Origin: Paucibacter sp. B2R-40
Lineage (GTDB): Bacteria > Pseudomonadota > Gammaproteobacteria > Burkholderiales > Burkholderiaceae_C
Direction of reading: 5' to 3'
Length of the DNA stretch: 64,000 bases
NCBI RefSeq assembly: GCF_025717555.1
Contig: NZ_JAJIRP010000012.1
Span: 17,533-81,532 of the forward strand
The position numbers and the translations under genes were made by a program. The notes beneath the pieces are model-generated. The model saw only the letters and a list, made by a program, of their open reading frames with translations. It ran no database searches and was not told the DNA's origin. This document shows, piece after piece, positions 26,043-36,977 of the stretch. Positions within the stretch are counted from its first letter, which is position 1; every line of letters begins with the position of its first letter.

Positions 26043-26483
26043 TCATTCGAGATAAGTGGGGCCGACAAAACCTCGCTCAGCCGCGAACCAATCCAGCACC
26101 GGAATCGTGCCCGGCAAAACCGGCTGCACCTGCACCGGCAGGCTTTGCCAGGCCATCGCCTGCTGCTCACGCATCTCGAACTCACCGCGCCACTCGAACA
26201 CCTTGCAAAAATGCAGGCGCACGCGCGCATGCGGGTAGTCCATCACCAGCTCTTGCCAAGGGTGGGCCGCGCCGATCTCGATGCCGAGCTCCTCTTGCAA
26301 CTCCCGGCGCAACGCCTGCTCGACGGTTTCGCCCGCCTCAAGCTTGCCGCCGGGGAACTCCCAAAAGCCGGCGTAGACCTTACCCACCGGCCGGCTGGTG
26401 AGCAGAAAGCGGCCCTCGCGCCCCTGTGCATCACGCTCGACCAAGACGCCCACGGCGACGTCTACCGGCACCCGTTCAGACAT
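26043..26483 (-). CDS. MutT-type Nudix hydrolase (8-oxo-dGTP diphosphatase-like)
   Basis: Predicted nucleotide-pool sanitiser. The 146-aa product contains a complete Nudix box, [23 protein letters not shown] (written here as its core GKLEAGET and RRELQEELG), preceded by VYAGFWEFP, the pattern of MutT proper. The C-terminal part carries no thiamine-synthase-like extension, unlike the longer MutT/ThiE fusions. Start ATG at 26483 overlaps the end of the DUF815 gene by 8 nt. Confidence 0.88.
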   Translation of the reverse strand: MSERVPVDVAVGVLVERDAQGREGRFLLTSRPVGKVYAGFWEFPGGKLEAGETVEQALRRELQEELGIEIGAAHPWQELVMDYPHARVRLHFCKVFEWRGEFEMREQQAMAWQSLPVQVQPVLPGTIPVLDWFAAERGFVGPTYLE

Positions 26484-27366
26484 GATCCAAACCCTCGCGC
26501 CCGGCCAGATCGCGGGCAAACTGGTAGGCCACACGACCCGAACGCGAGCCACGCTCCAGCGCCCACACCAGCGCCGGCTGACGCGCGGCCACAATCACCT
26601 CCTCGGGCACGCTGAAGTAACGCAACCATTGAGCGGCAATGGCCAGATACTCGTTCTGGCTGAAGGGGTAAAAGCTCAACCACAGGCCGAAGCGCTCGGA
26701 CAGCGAGATCTTCTCCTCGATCGCCTCGCCTGGATGCACCTCACCGTCCGGCTGATGCGTATAGCTCAAGTTATCCTTCAACTGCTCTGGCAAGAGATGA
26801 CGGCGATTGCTGGTGGCGTAGATCAAGACGTTGTCGCTGGCAGCCGACACCGAGCCGTCCAGCATCGACTTCAGCGCCTTGTAGCCCAGCTCCCCTTCAT
26901 CGAAGCTGAGGTCGTCACAGAAGATCACAAAGCGCTCGGGCCGCTCGGCCACCAAGTCCACCAGATCGGGCAGATCCACCAGATCAGCCTTGTCGACCTC
27001 GATCAGACGCAGGCCGCGCGGCGCAAATTCGTTCAAGCAGGCCTTGATCAGCGAGCTTTTGCCGGTGCCGCGCGCGCCGGTCAGCAGCACGTTATTGGCC
27101 AAACGGCCGGACACGAATTGCTCGGTGTTTTGCAGCAGGCGCTGCTTTTGCGTGTCGACCTCCAGCAATTCGCCCAGCCGAATGCCGGCTGCATGGCGCA
27201 CCGGCTCCAGCACCGGCACGCCGCGCCGGCGCCGATAGCGAAACGCCACCGCGGCCTGCCAGTCAGGCGCCGCCAGCACCGGCGGCAATAGAGTTTCGAC
27301 GCGAGCCAGCAAGGACTCGGCTCGTTGCAGAAAACCCTGCAGAGAAACTTGCAAAGAATCGACCAT
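26476..27366 (-). CDS. DUF815 family AAA ATPase
   Basis: P-loop ATPase of unknown role (296 aa). Walker A is LLTGARGTGKSSLIKA near residue 95 and Walker B is RFVIFCDDLSFDEGE near 150; sensor-1-like LIYATSNRRHLLP follows near 190. These are diagnostic of DUF815 (COG2607) proteins. It overlaps the MutT-like gene by 8 nt, and the MutT-DUF815 pairing is common in betaproteobacteria, often near argJ and secA. Partner or substrate is not known. Confidence 0.88.
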   Translation of the reverse strand: MVDSLQVSLQGFLQRAESLLARVETLLPPVLAAPDWQAAVAFRYRRRRGVPVLEPVRHAAGIRLGELLEVDTQKQRLLQNTEQFVSGRLANNVLLTGARGTGKSSLIKACLNEFAPRGLRLIEVDKADLVDLPDLVDLVAERPERFVIFCDDLSFDEGELGYKALKSMLDGSVSAASDNVLIYATSNRRHLLPEQLKDNLSYTHQPDGEVHPGEAIEEKISLSERFGLWLSFYPFSQNEYLAIAAQWLRYFSVPEEVIVAARQPALVWALERGSRSGRVAYQFARDLAGREGLDHV

Positions 27367-27424
27367 GGTCCGCGCGCTTTAGAGGGCTGGCCAGTGTAGC
27401 GGCCAGCCTCGGCAGACCTGCGAT

Positions 27425-28078
27425 TCAGCTCAGCAACATGCGCAAGGCCGAATCCAACTGCTCGATCGGGCTGCGCTTGAAGCCGCTGCGCGCATAGCGC
27501 TGCAGCCGCCCGATGATGAAGCTGACCAGCACCGAGGCTTGCGCATTGGCGTCTACCGTCGGTGTACTGGAGCCCTTCGCTTCGGCCGCATTGCGCAGCA
27601 CCTGGCGCAAGCTTGACTCCACACGGTCGAAGAACTGGTTCATGCGCAACACCAGGCGCTCGTTTTCGTACACCAGCGCGTCGCCGACCATCACCCTTGT
27701 CATGCCGGGGTTGCGTTCGCCAAACTGCAAGAGCATCGAGACAATTTTTTGCGCCTGCAGCAAGCCCGACCCTTCGCGCTCACTGATCTGATTCAATAGC
27801 GTAAAGATGCTGCTCTCGATGAATTCGATCAGCCCCTCGAACATCTGCGCCTTGCTGGCGAAGTGCCGGTACAGGGCCGCCTCGCTAACCTCCAATTTAG
27901 CGGCCAAAGCGGCGGTAGTGACGCGGTCGGCGCCCGGCTGCTCCAGCATGCCGGCCAGGGTTTGCAAAATCTGCACCCGGCGCTCCCCGGGTCGCGGCCG
28001 CTTGCGCGGCGCGGAGGCAGCATCTGGCAAGGCAGTGGCGACAAGATTCAGTTTAGGCTCTGAGGCTGGCATGGGCAT
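27425..28078 (-). CDS. slmA: Nucleoid occlusion factor SlmA
   Basis: TetR-family DNA-binding protein that blocks FtsZ ring assembly over the nucleoid. The 217-aa product has a low-complexity N-terminus, then the SlmA pattern RPRPGERRVQILQTLAGML followed by VTTAALAAKLEVSEAALYRHFASKAQMFEGLIEFIESSIFTLL, covering the helix-turn-helix, and the family's long C-terminal helical domain. It is usually next to argB in this order, as here, with two intervening genes. Start ATG at 28078; an in-frame ATG at 28072 is an alternative. Confidence 0.9.
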   Translation of the reverse strand: MPMPASEPKLNLVATALPDAASAPRKRPRPGERRVQILQTLAGMLEQPGADRVTTAALAAKLEVSEAALYRHFASKAQMFEGLIEFIESSIFTLLNQISEREGSGLLQAQKIVSMLLQFGERNPGMTRVMVGDALVYENERLVLRMNQFFDRVESSLRQVLRNAAEAKGSSTPTVDANAQASVLVSFIIGRLQRYARSGFKRSPIEQLDSALRMLLS

Positions 28079-28197
28079 AGCGGCTTGGGGTTATTCGCAA
28101 AAAAGTCGTCGCGTCACGAAAGCGCGCGGCCCATGACGGCAGCCGGCGGCCGATTCTGGCACAGCCGCGAGGCACACTCTTTTGCCGCGCAGCCGGC

Positions 28198-28872
28198 TCA
28201 ATCCCGCAACCAACCCAGGCGGCGCGCTTCATAGATCGCCTCCACCTTGGAGCGCACATGCAATTTGCGATAGACCCGCTTGACGTAAGTCATCACCGTG
28301 TGCGGAGAGACCGCCATGAAGCCGGCAATTTCATCAAAGGTAAAGCCCTTGGCGGCCAGACTCAAAACCCTGGACTCCTGCTCCGACAAGGCCACCGCAT
28401 CCTCGTCCGCCAAAGCCATGCTGCCCGCAGCCACAACTGGATGGGTCGCAGGCGCCAAGCGGCTGAGTAATCGGCGCGCAATGATGGGGCTGATCGGGCT
28501 GCCGCCGCAGCGCAGCGTACGCAACTGCTCCGGCAGATCCAGGGCCAGTTCGTCCTTGAGCAAATAGCCGCTGGCCCCCGCCGCTATGCTGGCCAGCACA
28601 TGCTGCTCATCGCCAAACACCGAGATCACCATCACTTCGCAGTCGGGATGCGTCTGTGCAGCATGGCGAATCAAATCGATGCCGCTGCCGCCGGGCAAAT
28701 CCAGATCGACCAGCAACACATCGGGCCGGTGTTGATCAAACATCTTGCGCCCCTGCGGAAGATCATGTGCCAGCCCCAGCAAATTGATATCCGCCACATG
28801 CGCCAGCGAACGCGCAAAAGCCTCGCGAAAGCGGGCCTGATCTTCAACGACAAGCACGGAGAAAACACTCAT
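28198..28872 (-). CDS. NarL/LuxR-type response regulator (orphan)
   Basis: Two-component transcriptional regulator of 224 aa. Receiver domain: VLVVEDQARFREAF, phosphoacceptor D56 in VDLDLPGGSG, conserved Ser/Lys region SGYLLKDE. Output domain: LuxR-type helix-turn-helix ALSEQESRVLSLAAKGFTFDEIAGFMAVSPHTVMTYVKRVYRKL. ATG at 28872 begins directly at the receiver; the frame extends 19 codons further upstream without homology. No histidine kinase gene is adjacent on either side, so its input is unknown. Target genes are not inferable from position. Confidence 0.87.
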   Translation of the reverse strand: MSVFSVLVVEDQARFREAFARSLAHVADINLLGLAHDLPQGRKMFDQHRPDVLLVDLDLPGGSGIDLIRHAAQTHPDCEVMVISVFGDEQHVLASIAAGASGYLLKDELALDLPEQLRTLRCGGSPISPIIARRLLSRLAPATHPVVAAGSMALADEDAVALSEQESRVLSLAAKGFTFDEIAGFMAVSPHTVMTYVKRVYRKLHVRSKVEAIYEARRLGWLRD

Positions 28873-28960
28873 GAGCGCGTCACGATTTGAGTTTGCAAAC
28901 CAATAAACGGACGCTGTACGGTACCGCAAGGCCGGGCGAAACGCCGCGCCCCAAGCGGCC

Positions 28961-29668
28961 TCAAACTGGGGGGATGGTCAGCAAGGCGCTGAGTCGATTG
29001 ATACGCCTATCCACATAGTTAGGCCGGCGCCGCAAGCTTCTATCAGCTTCCGGACCGAGCGGATGGCTGCGCGAGCGGTGCAGCCAGCGCAGCATCCAGA
29101 CCGTGCGCATGCCGACCCGACGCGCGGATTTTTGATGCACCAAGGTGTCTTCCACCAGTACACAGTCAGCCGGCCGCAACTTCAACCCGGCCAGCAAATG
29201 CCGGAACATGCGCGCGTCCGGCTTGGGGCGTAACTGGCCAAACATGCGCATCTGCTCAAAGGCAATCACGCTCTCGAAGCAATGCGAAATGCCCAGCACG
29301 GCCAGCACCCGCTGCGCATAGGCGAGCGGGGCATTGGTCAACAAAAACTTGCGGCCGGGCAAACGCTTGAGCGCCGCCAGGTCATGGGCATGACCGTGCA
29401 GCAAGGCCTCCACCCCAGGCAACTGATGGGTATGGTGCAGAAAATGTGCCGGCTGCACGCCGTGGTGACGCACCAAGCCCAAAAGCGTCGCGCCGTAGCG
29501 ATGCCAGTACAGCGCGCGCAGGCGATTGGCCTCATCGCGCGGCACGCCGACATGGGTTTCGATGTAATCGGTCATCGCCACATTGAGCGCCCGGAACACA
29601 TGGGCCGAGGCGTTATGCAGCGTGTTGTCGAGGTCGAAGAACCAGACTTTCCTGCGGACTTTGCCCAT
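28961..29668 (-). CDS. HAD-superfamily pyrimidine 5'-nucleotidase-like hydrolase
   Basis: The 235-aa product carries HAD motif I FFDLDNTLHN (nucleophile Asp and acid Asp), motif II LLTNAP, and motif III/IV KPDARMFRHLL ... CVLVEDTLVHQKSARRVGM. Sequence type matches the Sdt1/YjjG-like pyrimidine 5'-nucleotidases that are typically encoded between argB and slmA in Burkholderiales. The substrate is inferred only from family. It follows argB on the same strand after a 137-bp gap that contains tandem repeats. Confidence 0.87.
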   Translation of the reverse strand: MGKVRRKVWFFDLDNTLHNASAHVFRALNVAMTDYIETHVGVPRDEANRLRALYWHRYGATLLGLVRHHGVQPAHFLHHTHQLPGVEALLHGHAHDLAALKRLPGRKFLLTNAPLAYAQRVLAVLGISHCFESVIAFEQMRMFGQLRPKPDARMFRHLLAGLKLRPADCVLVEDTLVHQKSARRVGMRTVWMLRWLHRSRSHPLGPEADRSLRRRPNYVDRRINRLSALLTIPPV

Positions 29669-29680
29669 TCATAGTCCTCT

Positions 29681-31302
<1,622 letters not shown>

Positions 31303-31306
<4 letters not shown>

Positions 31307-32184
31307 CCTGCATTTGCCTGCTGCAGGCGCGCAATGCGCTGCTCCATCGGCGGATGGCTGGAGAACAGCGCCATCAGGCCGCTCGGCCGGGCACTGATGC
31401 CCATCGCCTGCATGGACTTGGGCATCTCGCCGGGGTCCAGGCCACCGAGCCTGGCCAAGGCATTCATCATCGGCTGCTTACGCCCCATCAACTGCGCCGC
31501 ACCGGCATCGGCGCGGAACTCCCTCTGACGCGAGAACCAGGCCACGATCATCGCCGCCACCACGCCGAGCACGATATCCATCACGATGGTGGTGATGAAG
31601 TAACCCATGCCGGGCCCGTCGTTCTGGTTGCGCAACACAAACTTGTCGACCAAATAACCAACGACTCGGGAGATAAACACCACAAAGGTGTTCATAACGC
31701 CTTGAATCAAGGCCATGGTGACCATATCGCCGTTGGCTACATGGGCGATTTCATGGCCAAGCACAGCTTCGACTTCCTCGCGCGTCATGGATTCCAGCAG
31801 GCCGGTAGACACCGCCACCAGCGCTGAGTTCTTGAAAGCGCCGGTCGCAAATGCGTTCGGCGGCCCCGCATAAATGCCCACCTCGGGCATTTTGATGCCG
31901 GCCGTTTTGGCGAAGCGCTCGACCGTCGTCACCAGCCACATATGCGTCGTGTCGCCGGAGTCGTTGATCAACGTCACGCCGGTGGTCCACTTGGCCATAG
32001 GCTTGCTGATCAGCAGCGAGATAAACGCACCGCCAAAGCCCATCACCAAGGCAAAACCCAAGAGACTGGAGAGATTCAGCCCATTGGCAGTGAGAAAGCG
32101 ATTCAGGCCCAAAAGGTGAACGGCCAAGCCCAACACCAGCATGACGCCAAGGTTGGTCAACAAAAACAGGGCAACGCGTTTCAT
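31303..32184 (-). CDS. htpX: Heat-shock membrane protease HtpX
   Basis: M48B zinc protease of the inner membrane that degrades damaged membrane proteins. The 293-aa product has two N-terminal helices ([19 protein letters not shown] and [19 protein letters not shown]), the zinc motif HEIAH at 144-148, a further helix pair (around 155-215) and the C-terminal [15 protein letters not shown] typical of the family. Its 3' end overlaps dtd. About 200 bp separate its start from the MerR gene end; I see no gene there. Confidence 0.95.
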
Positions 32185-32380
32185 GAACGGCCTTTCTACA
32201 AAATTTCTGGCTTAACGCGGAGGAGCTTCAACAATGGCGTTGACAGACAGATGGCCTGAGTGCCAAGGCGACACCAAGCCCGCCCCAACGGCCATGATGA
32301 GGCCAGCTTAGGTTTGAACAAAGCAGCCAATCCAAGAGCTTGACTCCTCTTTTTACGAACCAGCCTCTTCTCATCCTTGC

Positions 32381-32785
32381 TCAAACAGCCTGCGCGGCCA
32401 AAGGCCGGCCGGCACCGAGCTCCAAACAGCGACCTTGCTGCCATTGCGCCTGCAACTGTTGCATCAGCGTCTCGGTCTCTCGCCGCTGCGTGGCCAGGGT
32501 TTTTTGCATGGCATCAATTTCACTCAAACGGGCTTGCAGGCTTTGCATCACCAAGTCATGCGGCATCTCGCGCCCTTGATGGCCGGCCAGGCGGCGCAGG
32601 GTTTCCAGCGAGAAGCCCAGGCGCTGCGCGATCTGAATCACCAACAGTCGCTGCAAGGTCTCTTCGTCGTAAAGGCGGTAGCCATTGGCGCCGCGCTTGG
32701 CCGGCGGCAGCAAACCGCTGGACTCATAGAACCGGATCGCCGACGCCGCCATCCCGGTGCGCTGTGCCAAGTCGCCAATCTTCAT
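32381..32785 (-). CDS. MerR-family transcriptional regulator
   Basis: The 134-aa product has an N-terminal MerR winged helix ([43 protein letters not shown]) and a coiled-coil dimerisation helix. There is no conserved metal-binding cysteine set as in MerR, CueR or ZntR; the single C-terminal Cys (RCLELGAG) is not enough, and the SoxR four-Cys cluster is absent. It may therefore sense an organic ligand or redox signal. It starts 63 bp from the divergent molybdenum-hydroxylase operon and is a natural candidate to control it. Confidence 0.87.
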   Translation of the reverse strand: MKIGDLAQRTGMAASAIRFYESSGLLPPAKRGANGYRLYDEETLQRLLVIQIAQRLGFSLETLRRLAGHQGREMPHDLVMQSLQARLSEIDAMQKTLATQRRETETLMQQLQAQWQQGRCLELGAGRPLAAQAV

Positions 32786-32848
32786 CTAAATTCACCCCGT
32801 CTGACTGATCAAAAACCGCTTGACCTTCAAGCCAACTTGAAGCTTAGC

Positions 32849-33325
32849 ATGGCGACCATGAACACAAACCTCACCATCAACGGCCAGCGCCATAGCCTGG
32901 ATATTGAACCCGAGACTCCGCTGCTGTGGGTGCTGCGCGATGAGCTCGGCTTGACCGGAACCAAGTTCGGCTGCGGCGTTGCCAGCTGCGGTGCCTGTAC
33001 GGTCGAGGTGGACGGCGTCGCAACGCGTGCCTGCGTGATGCCCATCGTGGCGCTGGAAGGCAAAAGCATACGCACCATCGAGGCAGATCCCGACCGCATC
33101 ACCGCCGCCCTGCAAGCGGCCTGGATTGAACTGCAAGTGCCCCAATGCGGCTACTGCCAGAGCGGCATGATCATGGCCGCCGCCAGCCTCTTGCGCGCCA
33201 AGCCCCGGCCCACCGATGCCGACATCGACGCCAACATCAGCAATATCTGCCGCTGCGGTACCTACCAGCGCATTCGAGCGGGCATACACCTCGCTGCCGC
33301 TCGACTGAACGGAGCTTCAGCATGA
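32849..33325 (+). CDS. (2Fe-2S)-binding subunit of a molybdenum hydroxylase (IorA-like)
   Basis: Small electron-transfer subunit of a xanthine-oxidase-family enzyme. The 158-aa product carries the plant-type cluster with C42, C47, C50 and C62 ([17 protein letters not shown]) and the second cluster with C100, C103, C134 and C136 ([20 protein letters not shown]). This is the isoquinoline 1-oxidoreductase alpha type. Start is ATG at 32849 or 32858; no strong Shine-Dalgarno separates them. Its stop overlaps the start of the large subunit (ATGA). Confidence 0.9.
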   Translation: MATMNTNLTINGQRHSLDIEPETPLLWVLRDELGLTGTKFGCGVASCGACTVEVDGVATRACVMPIVALEGKSIRTIEADPDRITAALQAAWIELQVPQCGYCQSGMIMAAASLLRAKPRPTDADIDANISNICRCGTYQRIRAGIHLAAARLNGASA

Positions 33326-35583
33326 AGCGCCGCGGCTTTTTAATCGCCGGAGGCTTGCTGGGCGGCGGCGTCCTGCTGGGCGTGAGCCTGACAACACCGC
33401 CCTCGACCCGCTCGCGCCTGGGTGACAAGAACAGTTTCCCCGCCAGTGGCGATCAAGTCGCGCTGAACGGCTGGGTCAAGATCATGCCGGACGGCCGTGT
33501 CATCGTCGCCTCGCCGCGCGCCGAAATGGGCCAGGGCGTGCACACCGCTTTGGCGATGCTGGTCGCCGAGGAGATGGACGCCGACTGGGCCAGCGTCAGC
33601 ACCGAGCAGGCGCCGGTCGCCCAAATCTATGCCAACACCGCGCTACTGCTCAATGTGCTGCCCTTCGCCAGCGATGATGACAGCCTGCTGGCCCGCATTG
33701 CGCGCCGCTCCGTACAGAAAGTCGGTTATGCGCTGAGCCTGCAAGTCACCGGCGGTTCCTCCAGCGTACGCGATGCCTGGGCCCCGATGCGCTTGGCCGG
33801 CGCGACGGCCAGAGCGATGCTGGTCGACGCCGCCTCGCAAGCCTGGGGCGTGGCAGCCGAGACCTGCAGCGTGAGGGCCGGCGTGGTCAGCCACCCACCC
33901 AGCGGCCGCAGCGTCGGCTTTGGCGAGTTGGCGGCTGCCACAGCAAAAATTGCACCACGCAGCGATGTGAAGCTCAAAGACCCGAGCGAATTCCGCCTGA
34001 TCGGCAAGCCCACCGCGCGCACCGACATCCCGGCCAAGGTCAATGGCAGCGCCGAGTTCGGCATTGACGTCAAACCCGTTGGCCTGCTCCATGCCGCGAT
34101 TCGCCAATGCCCGGTCTTGGGCGGCAAGGTCTTGCGCTTTGATGCGAGTGCGGCCAAGGCCGCGCGCGGCGTGGCGGACGCTTTTGTGATTCAAGACCAA
34201 GCCGTGGTCGTCGTAGCCGACCGCTATTGGCGCGCCAAGACCGCGCTGGAGGCCCAGACTATCGAGTGGGACGAGGGCCCCAACGCCAAGCTAGCCTCGG
34301 CGCAGATCAGCGCCCAGTTGCAAGCCGCATTGACCGGCAGTGACACTGGCAGCGGTTTTCGCAGCCAAGGCGATGCCGACAAGGCCTTGAGCCAAGCCTC
34401 GCGCAAATTGGAGGCGACTTACTCGGCGCCGTTTTTGGCCCATGCCGCGATGGAGCCGATCAACTGCACCGCCCAGTTCAAGGACGGGCATTTGACCGTC
34501 TGGTGCGGCACCCAAGTCGCGTCGCTGGCACGTTGGCGCGCCGCCAAGATTGCCGGCCTGGACAGCGAACAAGTGACGCTGCATGTGCCGCTCTTGGGCG
34601 GCGGCTTCGGCCGCCGGCTGGAGCTCGACATGATCGAGCAGGCGGTGCTGATCGCGATGCGAACAAAGGGTCAGCCGGTCAAGCTGATCTGGTCGCGCGA
34701 AGAAGACATGCAGCACGATATGTACCGCCCAGCCGCGATGGCCAGCTTCGCCGCCGCGCTGGACGAGCAGGGCCAAGCCCTTGCCTGGCTGAATCGGGTA
34801 GCGGCGCCCTCGATCGGCCTGTCCACCACCGAGCGTCTGCTACCCGCCTTTGCCGCGGACTCGCCGGACAAAAACCAGATCGAAGGCGCGTTTGACCTGC
34901 CCTACGCAATTCCTCACCTGAGCGTGCGCCAGCTGCGCGTGAAGACCCCGGTGCCGGTGGGCTCCTGGCGCAGCGTCGGCCACTCCTACAACGCCTTCTT
35001 CACCGAAGGCTTCATCGATGAGCTGGCCCATGCAGCCGGCAAGGGCCCGCTTGAATACCGCCGCGTCCTGTTGGCCGACAAGCCCCGCCACCGCGCGGTG
35101 CTGGAGTTAGCTGCCGCCAAGGCCGGCTGGGGCCAAGCCTTGCCCGCCGGCCGAGCACTCGGCATTGCCGTGCATGAAAGCTTTGGTTCCTGGTGCGCCC
35201 AGGTCGCCGAAGTGTCCGTGCAAGACGGCCAGCCGCGCGTGCACCGGGTCGTCTGCGCGATCGACTGCGGCGTGGTCGTCAACCCCGACACGGTGGAGGC
35301 GCAGATGCAAAGTGCGATCGTCTATGGCCTGTCGGCCGCCTTGTTCGGCGTGATCACCATCAAGAACGGCCGCATCGAACAGAGCAACTTCCCCAGCTAT
35401 GAAGTTATTCGGATGGCGCAGATGCCGGTGATCGAGGTCCACATCATGCCGAGCAGCGCGCCACCTGGCGGCGTCGGCGAGCCAGGCACGCCGCCGATTG
35501 CCCCGGCAGTCGCAAACGCCTTGTTCGCGCTGACCGGCCAGCGCCTGCGCCAGTTGCCGCTGAAACTTCAACAGGCCGTTTGA
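33322..35583 (+). CDS. Molybdopterin-binding subunit of a xanthine-dehydrogenase-family hydroxylase (IorB-like)
   Basis: Catalytic subunit carrying the Mo-pterin cofactor; 753 aa, the length of isoquinoline 1-oxidoreductase beta or aldehyde oxidoreductase large subunits. It begins [16 protein letters not shown], a twin-arginine-like signal, so the enzyme may be periplasmic. Seen motifs: GGGFGRRLE (cofactor contact), [13 protein letters not shown] and, near the end, [22 protein letters not shown] with the conserved catalytic Glu in GVGEP. No FAD subunit and no cytochrome c gene or domain follows, so the electron acceptor is unknown. Substrate is unpredictable; N-heterocycles and aldehydes are the family's substrates. 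Translationally coupled to the small subunit. The MerR gene is divergent. Confidence 0.9.
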   Translation: MKRRGFLIAGGLLGGGVLLGVSLTTPPSTRSRLGDKNSFPASGDQVALNGWVKIMPDGRVIVASPRAEMGQGVHTALAMLVAEEMDADWASVSTEQAPVAQIYANTALLLNVLPFASDDDSLLARIARRSVQKVGYALSLQVTGGSSSVRDAWAPMRLAGATARAMLVDAASQAWGVAAETCSVRAGVVSHPPSGRSVGFGELAAATAKIAPRSDVKLKDPSEFRLIGKPTARTDIPAKVNGSAEFGIDVKPVGLLHAAIRQCPVLGGKVLRFDASAAKAARGVADAFVIQDQAVVVVADRYWRAKTALEAQTIEWDEGPNAKLASAQISAQLQAALTGSDTGSGFRSQGDADKALSQASRKLEATYSAPFLAHAAMEPINCTAQFKDGHLTVWCGTQVASLARWRAAKIAGLDSEQVTLHVPLLGGGFGRRLELDMIEQAVLIAMRTKGQPVKLIWSREEDMQHDMYRPAAMASFAAALDEQGQALAWLNRVAAPSIGLSTTERLLPAFAADSPDKNQIEGAFDLPYAIPHLSVRQLRVKTPVPVGSWRSVGHSYNAFFTEGFIDELAHAAGKGPLEYRRVLLADKPRHRAVLELAAAKAGWGQALPAGRALGIAVHESFGSWCAQVAEVSVQDGQPRVHRVVCAIDCGVVVNPDTVEAQMQSAIVYGLSAALFGVITIKNGRIEQSNFPSYEVIRMAQMPVIEVHIMPSSAPPGGVGEPGTPPIAPAVANALFALTGQRLRQLPLKLQQAV

Positions 35584-35587
35584 TCTG

Positions 35588-36826
35588 TCAGTTAGAGTTT
35601 TCGCTGGTAATTTGCCAGTCGCCGGTCTTGCCCTTGAGCAGCTCCAAAGTCTTGTCATTCTTCATCTTCAAGGCGTCGGCGCGGTAGTCTTGTTTGAAAG
35701 TGACGGTCGCGGTGCTGCCGTCGAACTTGACCTGCACATCGCTCAACACCACCGAGATTTCCTTTTTGCTGGAAATACGTGCGACCCGGTCCGCTTCCCA
35801 GGCCTTGCGGCTGGCCAACTTGCCCTTGAATTCAGGGGCATAGGCGGCAAAATAGCCCCACATATCGCGCTTGCTCCAGGCCGCTGCCCATGCATCAACT
35901 GCGCTTCGAACCGCTTGACTGTCGCTGGCCTTGCTGTCGACTTTGGCAGCGGCGACAACTGCTGTCGCCGGCTTGGCCGCTGCTGGGCCAGCAACCAGGG
36001 CTGCAGCGGGCTGCGTCGCCTTGGCCAGATTGGCCTGGCTGCTGGCCGCCTTGGGAGGCTGAGTGGCCAAGCTGGAAAGCACGGCAGAAGTCAGCGGATC
36101 TGCAGACTTGGCCGATTCAGCGGCGGTTTTTGCCACTGCCGCTGGCGCGGGTGAGGTTACAGATGGATTTGCAGCTGGCTTTGCAGGCGGATTTACAGCC
36201 GAATTTACAGCCAAGGGGCTGGCTACTTGCCCTGGCGCCTTGGATGGTGCCGGCGTCGCCACTGGCGGGTTGGCACGCGCTGGTGCGCCGGGCTCAAAAA
36301 TATTTTGCACTGCGGCAATCTTCAGCGGCAAGGCCAAGTCGGTCTTGTCCAATGAGAGCGACTTGGCATAGGCCTTCTCCGCCAAGCGCGCATGGATATC
36401 GCCCAAGTTTTGATACGCGGTGGCGTAGTCCGGGTTGGCCCTGACCGCTTGCTCCAGCGACTGCCTTGCTTTTTCATAGTCGCCCTGGTTGGCATAGAGC
36501 ACGGCAAGATTGTTGTAGGGGCCGGGCATTTCAGGGTGGCTCACGACCAACTTCTTGAACACCTCGATCGCCTCCGGGTTGCGACCCAACAAGGACAGGG
36601 CAATGCCGCGCTGCAAGCGCAAACGCGCGTCCGTGGGCTTGGCCTTGAGCAAGTCGTCGACCTTCTTCAATCCCTCGGCGACCTTGCCGCCGGACAACAG
36701 GGCCTGCACATCGCCAACATCATCGGCCCGCGCCCATGTCGGCAGCCCGGCGGCCAATGCGCAGGCGATGTAAAGAGGTAGAAGGCGCCAAGACAAAGGC
36801 CGGTGGTTTGTTGCAGCTGAGGACAT
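35588..36826 (-). CDS. Secreted TPR protein with C-terminal NTF2-like domain
   Basis: The 412-aa product has a signal peptide (LLPLYIACALAAGLPTWARA), three or so TPR repeats (about 35-160, e.g. GPYNNLAVLYANQGDYEKARQSLEQA), a long Ala/Pro/Ser/Lys-rich linker (about 185-290), and a C-terminal domain (about 295-412) with VRSAVDAWAAAWSKRDMWGYFAAYAPEFK, the SnoaL/NTF2-like pattern. Such TPR plus NTF2 proteins occur in betaproteobacterial envelopes next to L,D-transpeptidases; no such gene is here. Function unknown. ATG at 36826 is preferred over 36862 because it puts the signal peptide in the usual place. Confidence 0.72.
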   Translation of the reverse strand: MSSAATNHRPLSWRLLPLYIACALAAGLPTWARADDVGDVQALLSGGKVAEGLKKVDDLLKAKPTDARLRLQRGIALSLLGRNPEAIEVFKKLVVSHPEMPGPYNNLAVLYANQGDYEKARQSLEQAVRANPDYATAYQNLGDIHARLAEKAYAKSLSLDKTDLALPLKIAAVQNIFEPGAPARANPPVATPAPSKAPGQVASPLAVNSAVNPPAKPAANPSVTSPAPAAVAKTAAESAKSADPLTSAVLSSLATQPPKAASSQANLAKATQPAAALVAGPAAAKPATAVVAAAKVDSKASDSQAVRSAVDAWAAAWSKRDMWGYFAAYAPEFKGKLASRKAWEADRVARISSKKEISVVLSDVQVKFDGSTATVTFKQDYRADALKMKNDKTLELLKGKTGDWQITSENSN

Positions 36827-36977
36827 GGGAGCTAATCTCGGTAGAAATGTGCGGGGCATCAATCAGCCTCGCTTTTTAGGAGACTGAAACGCCGCAACTA
36901 TAGCCAAGCCGCTCGTTGGCAAAAACGCCATCAAGCCGGTAAATGCGGCTTGCTTCAGCGCCGGCCTTTGCTGCGTG

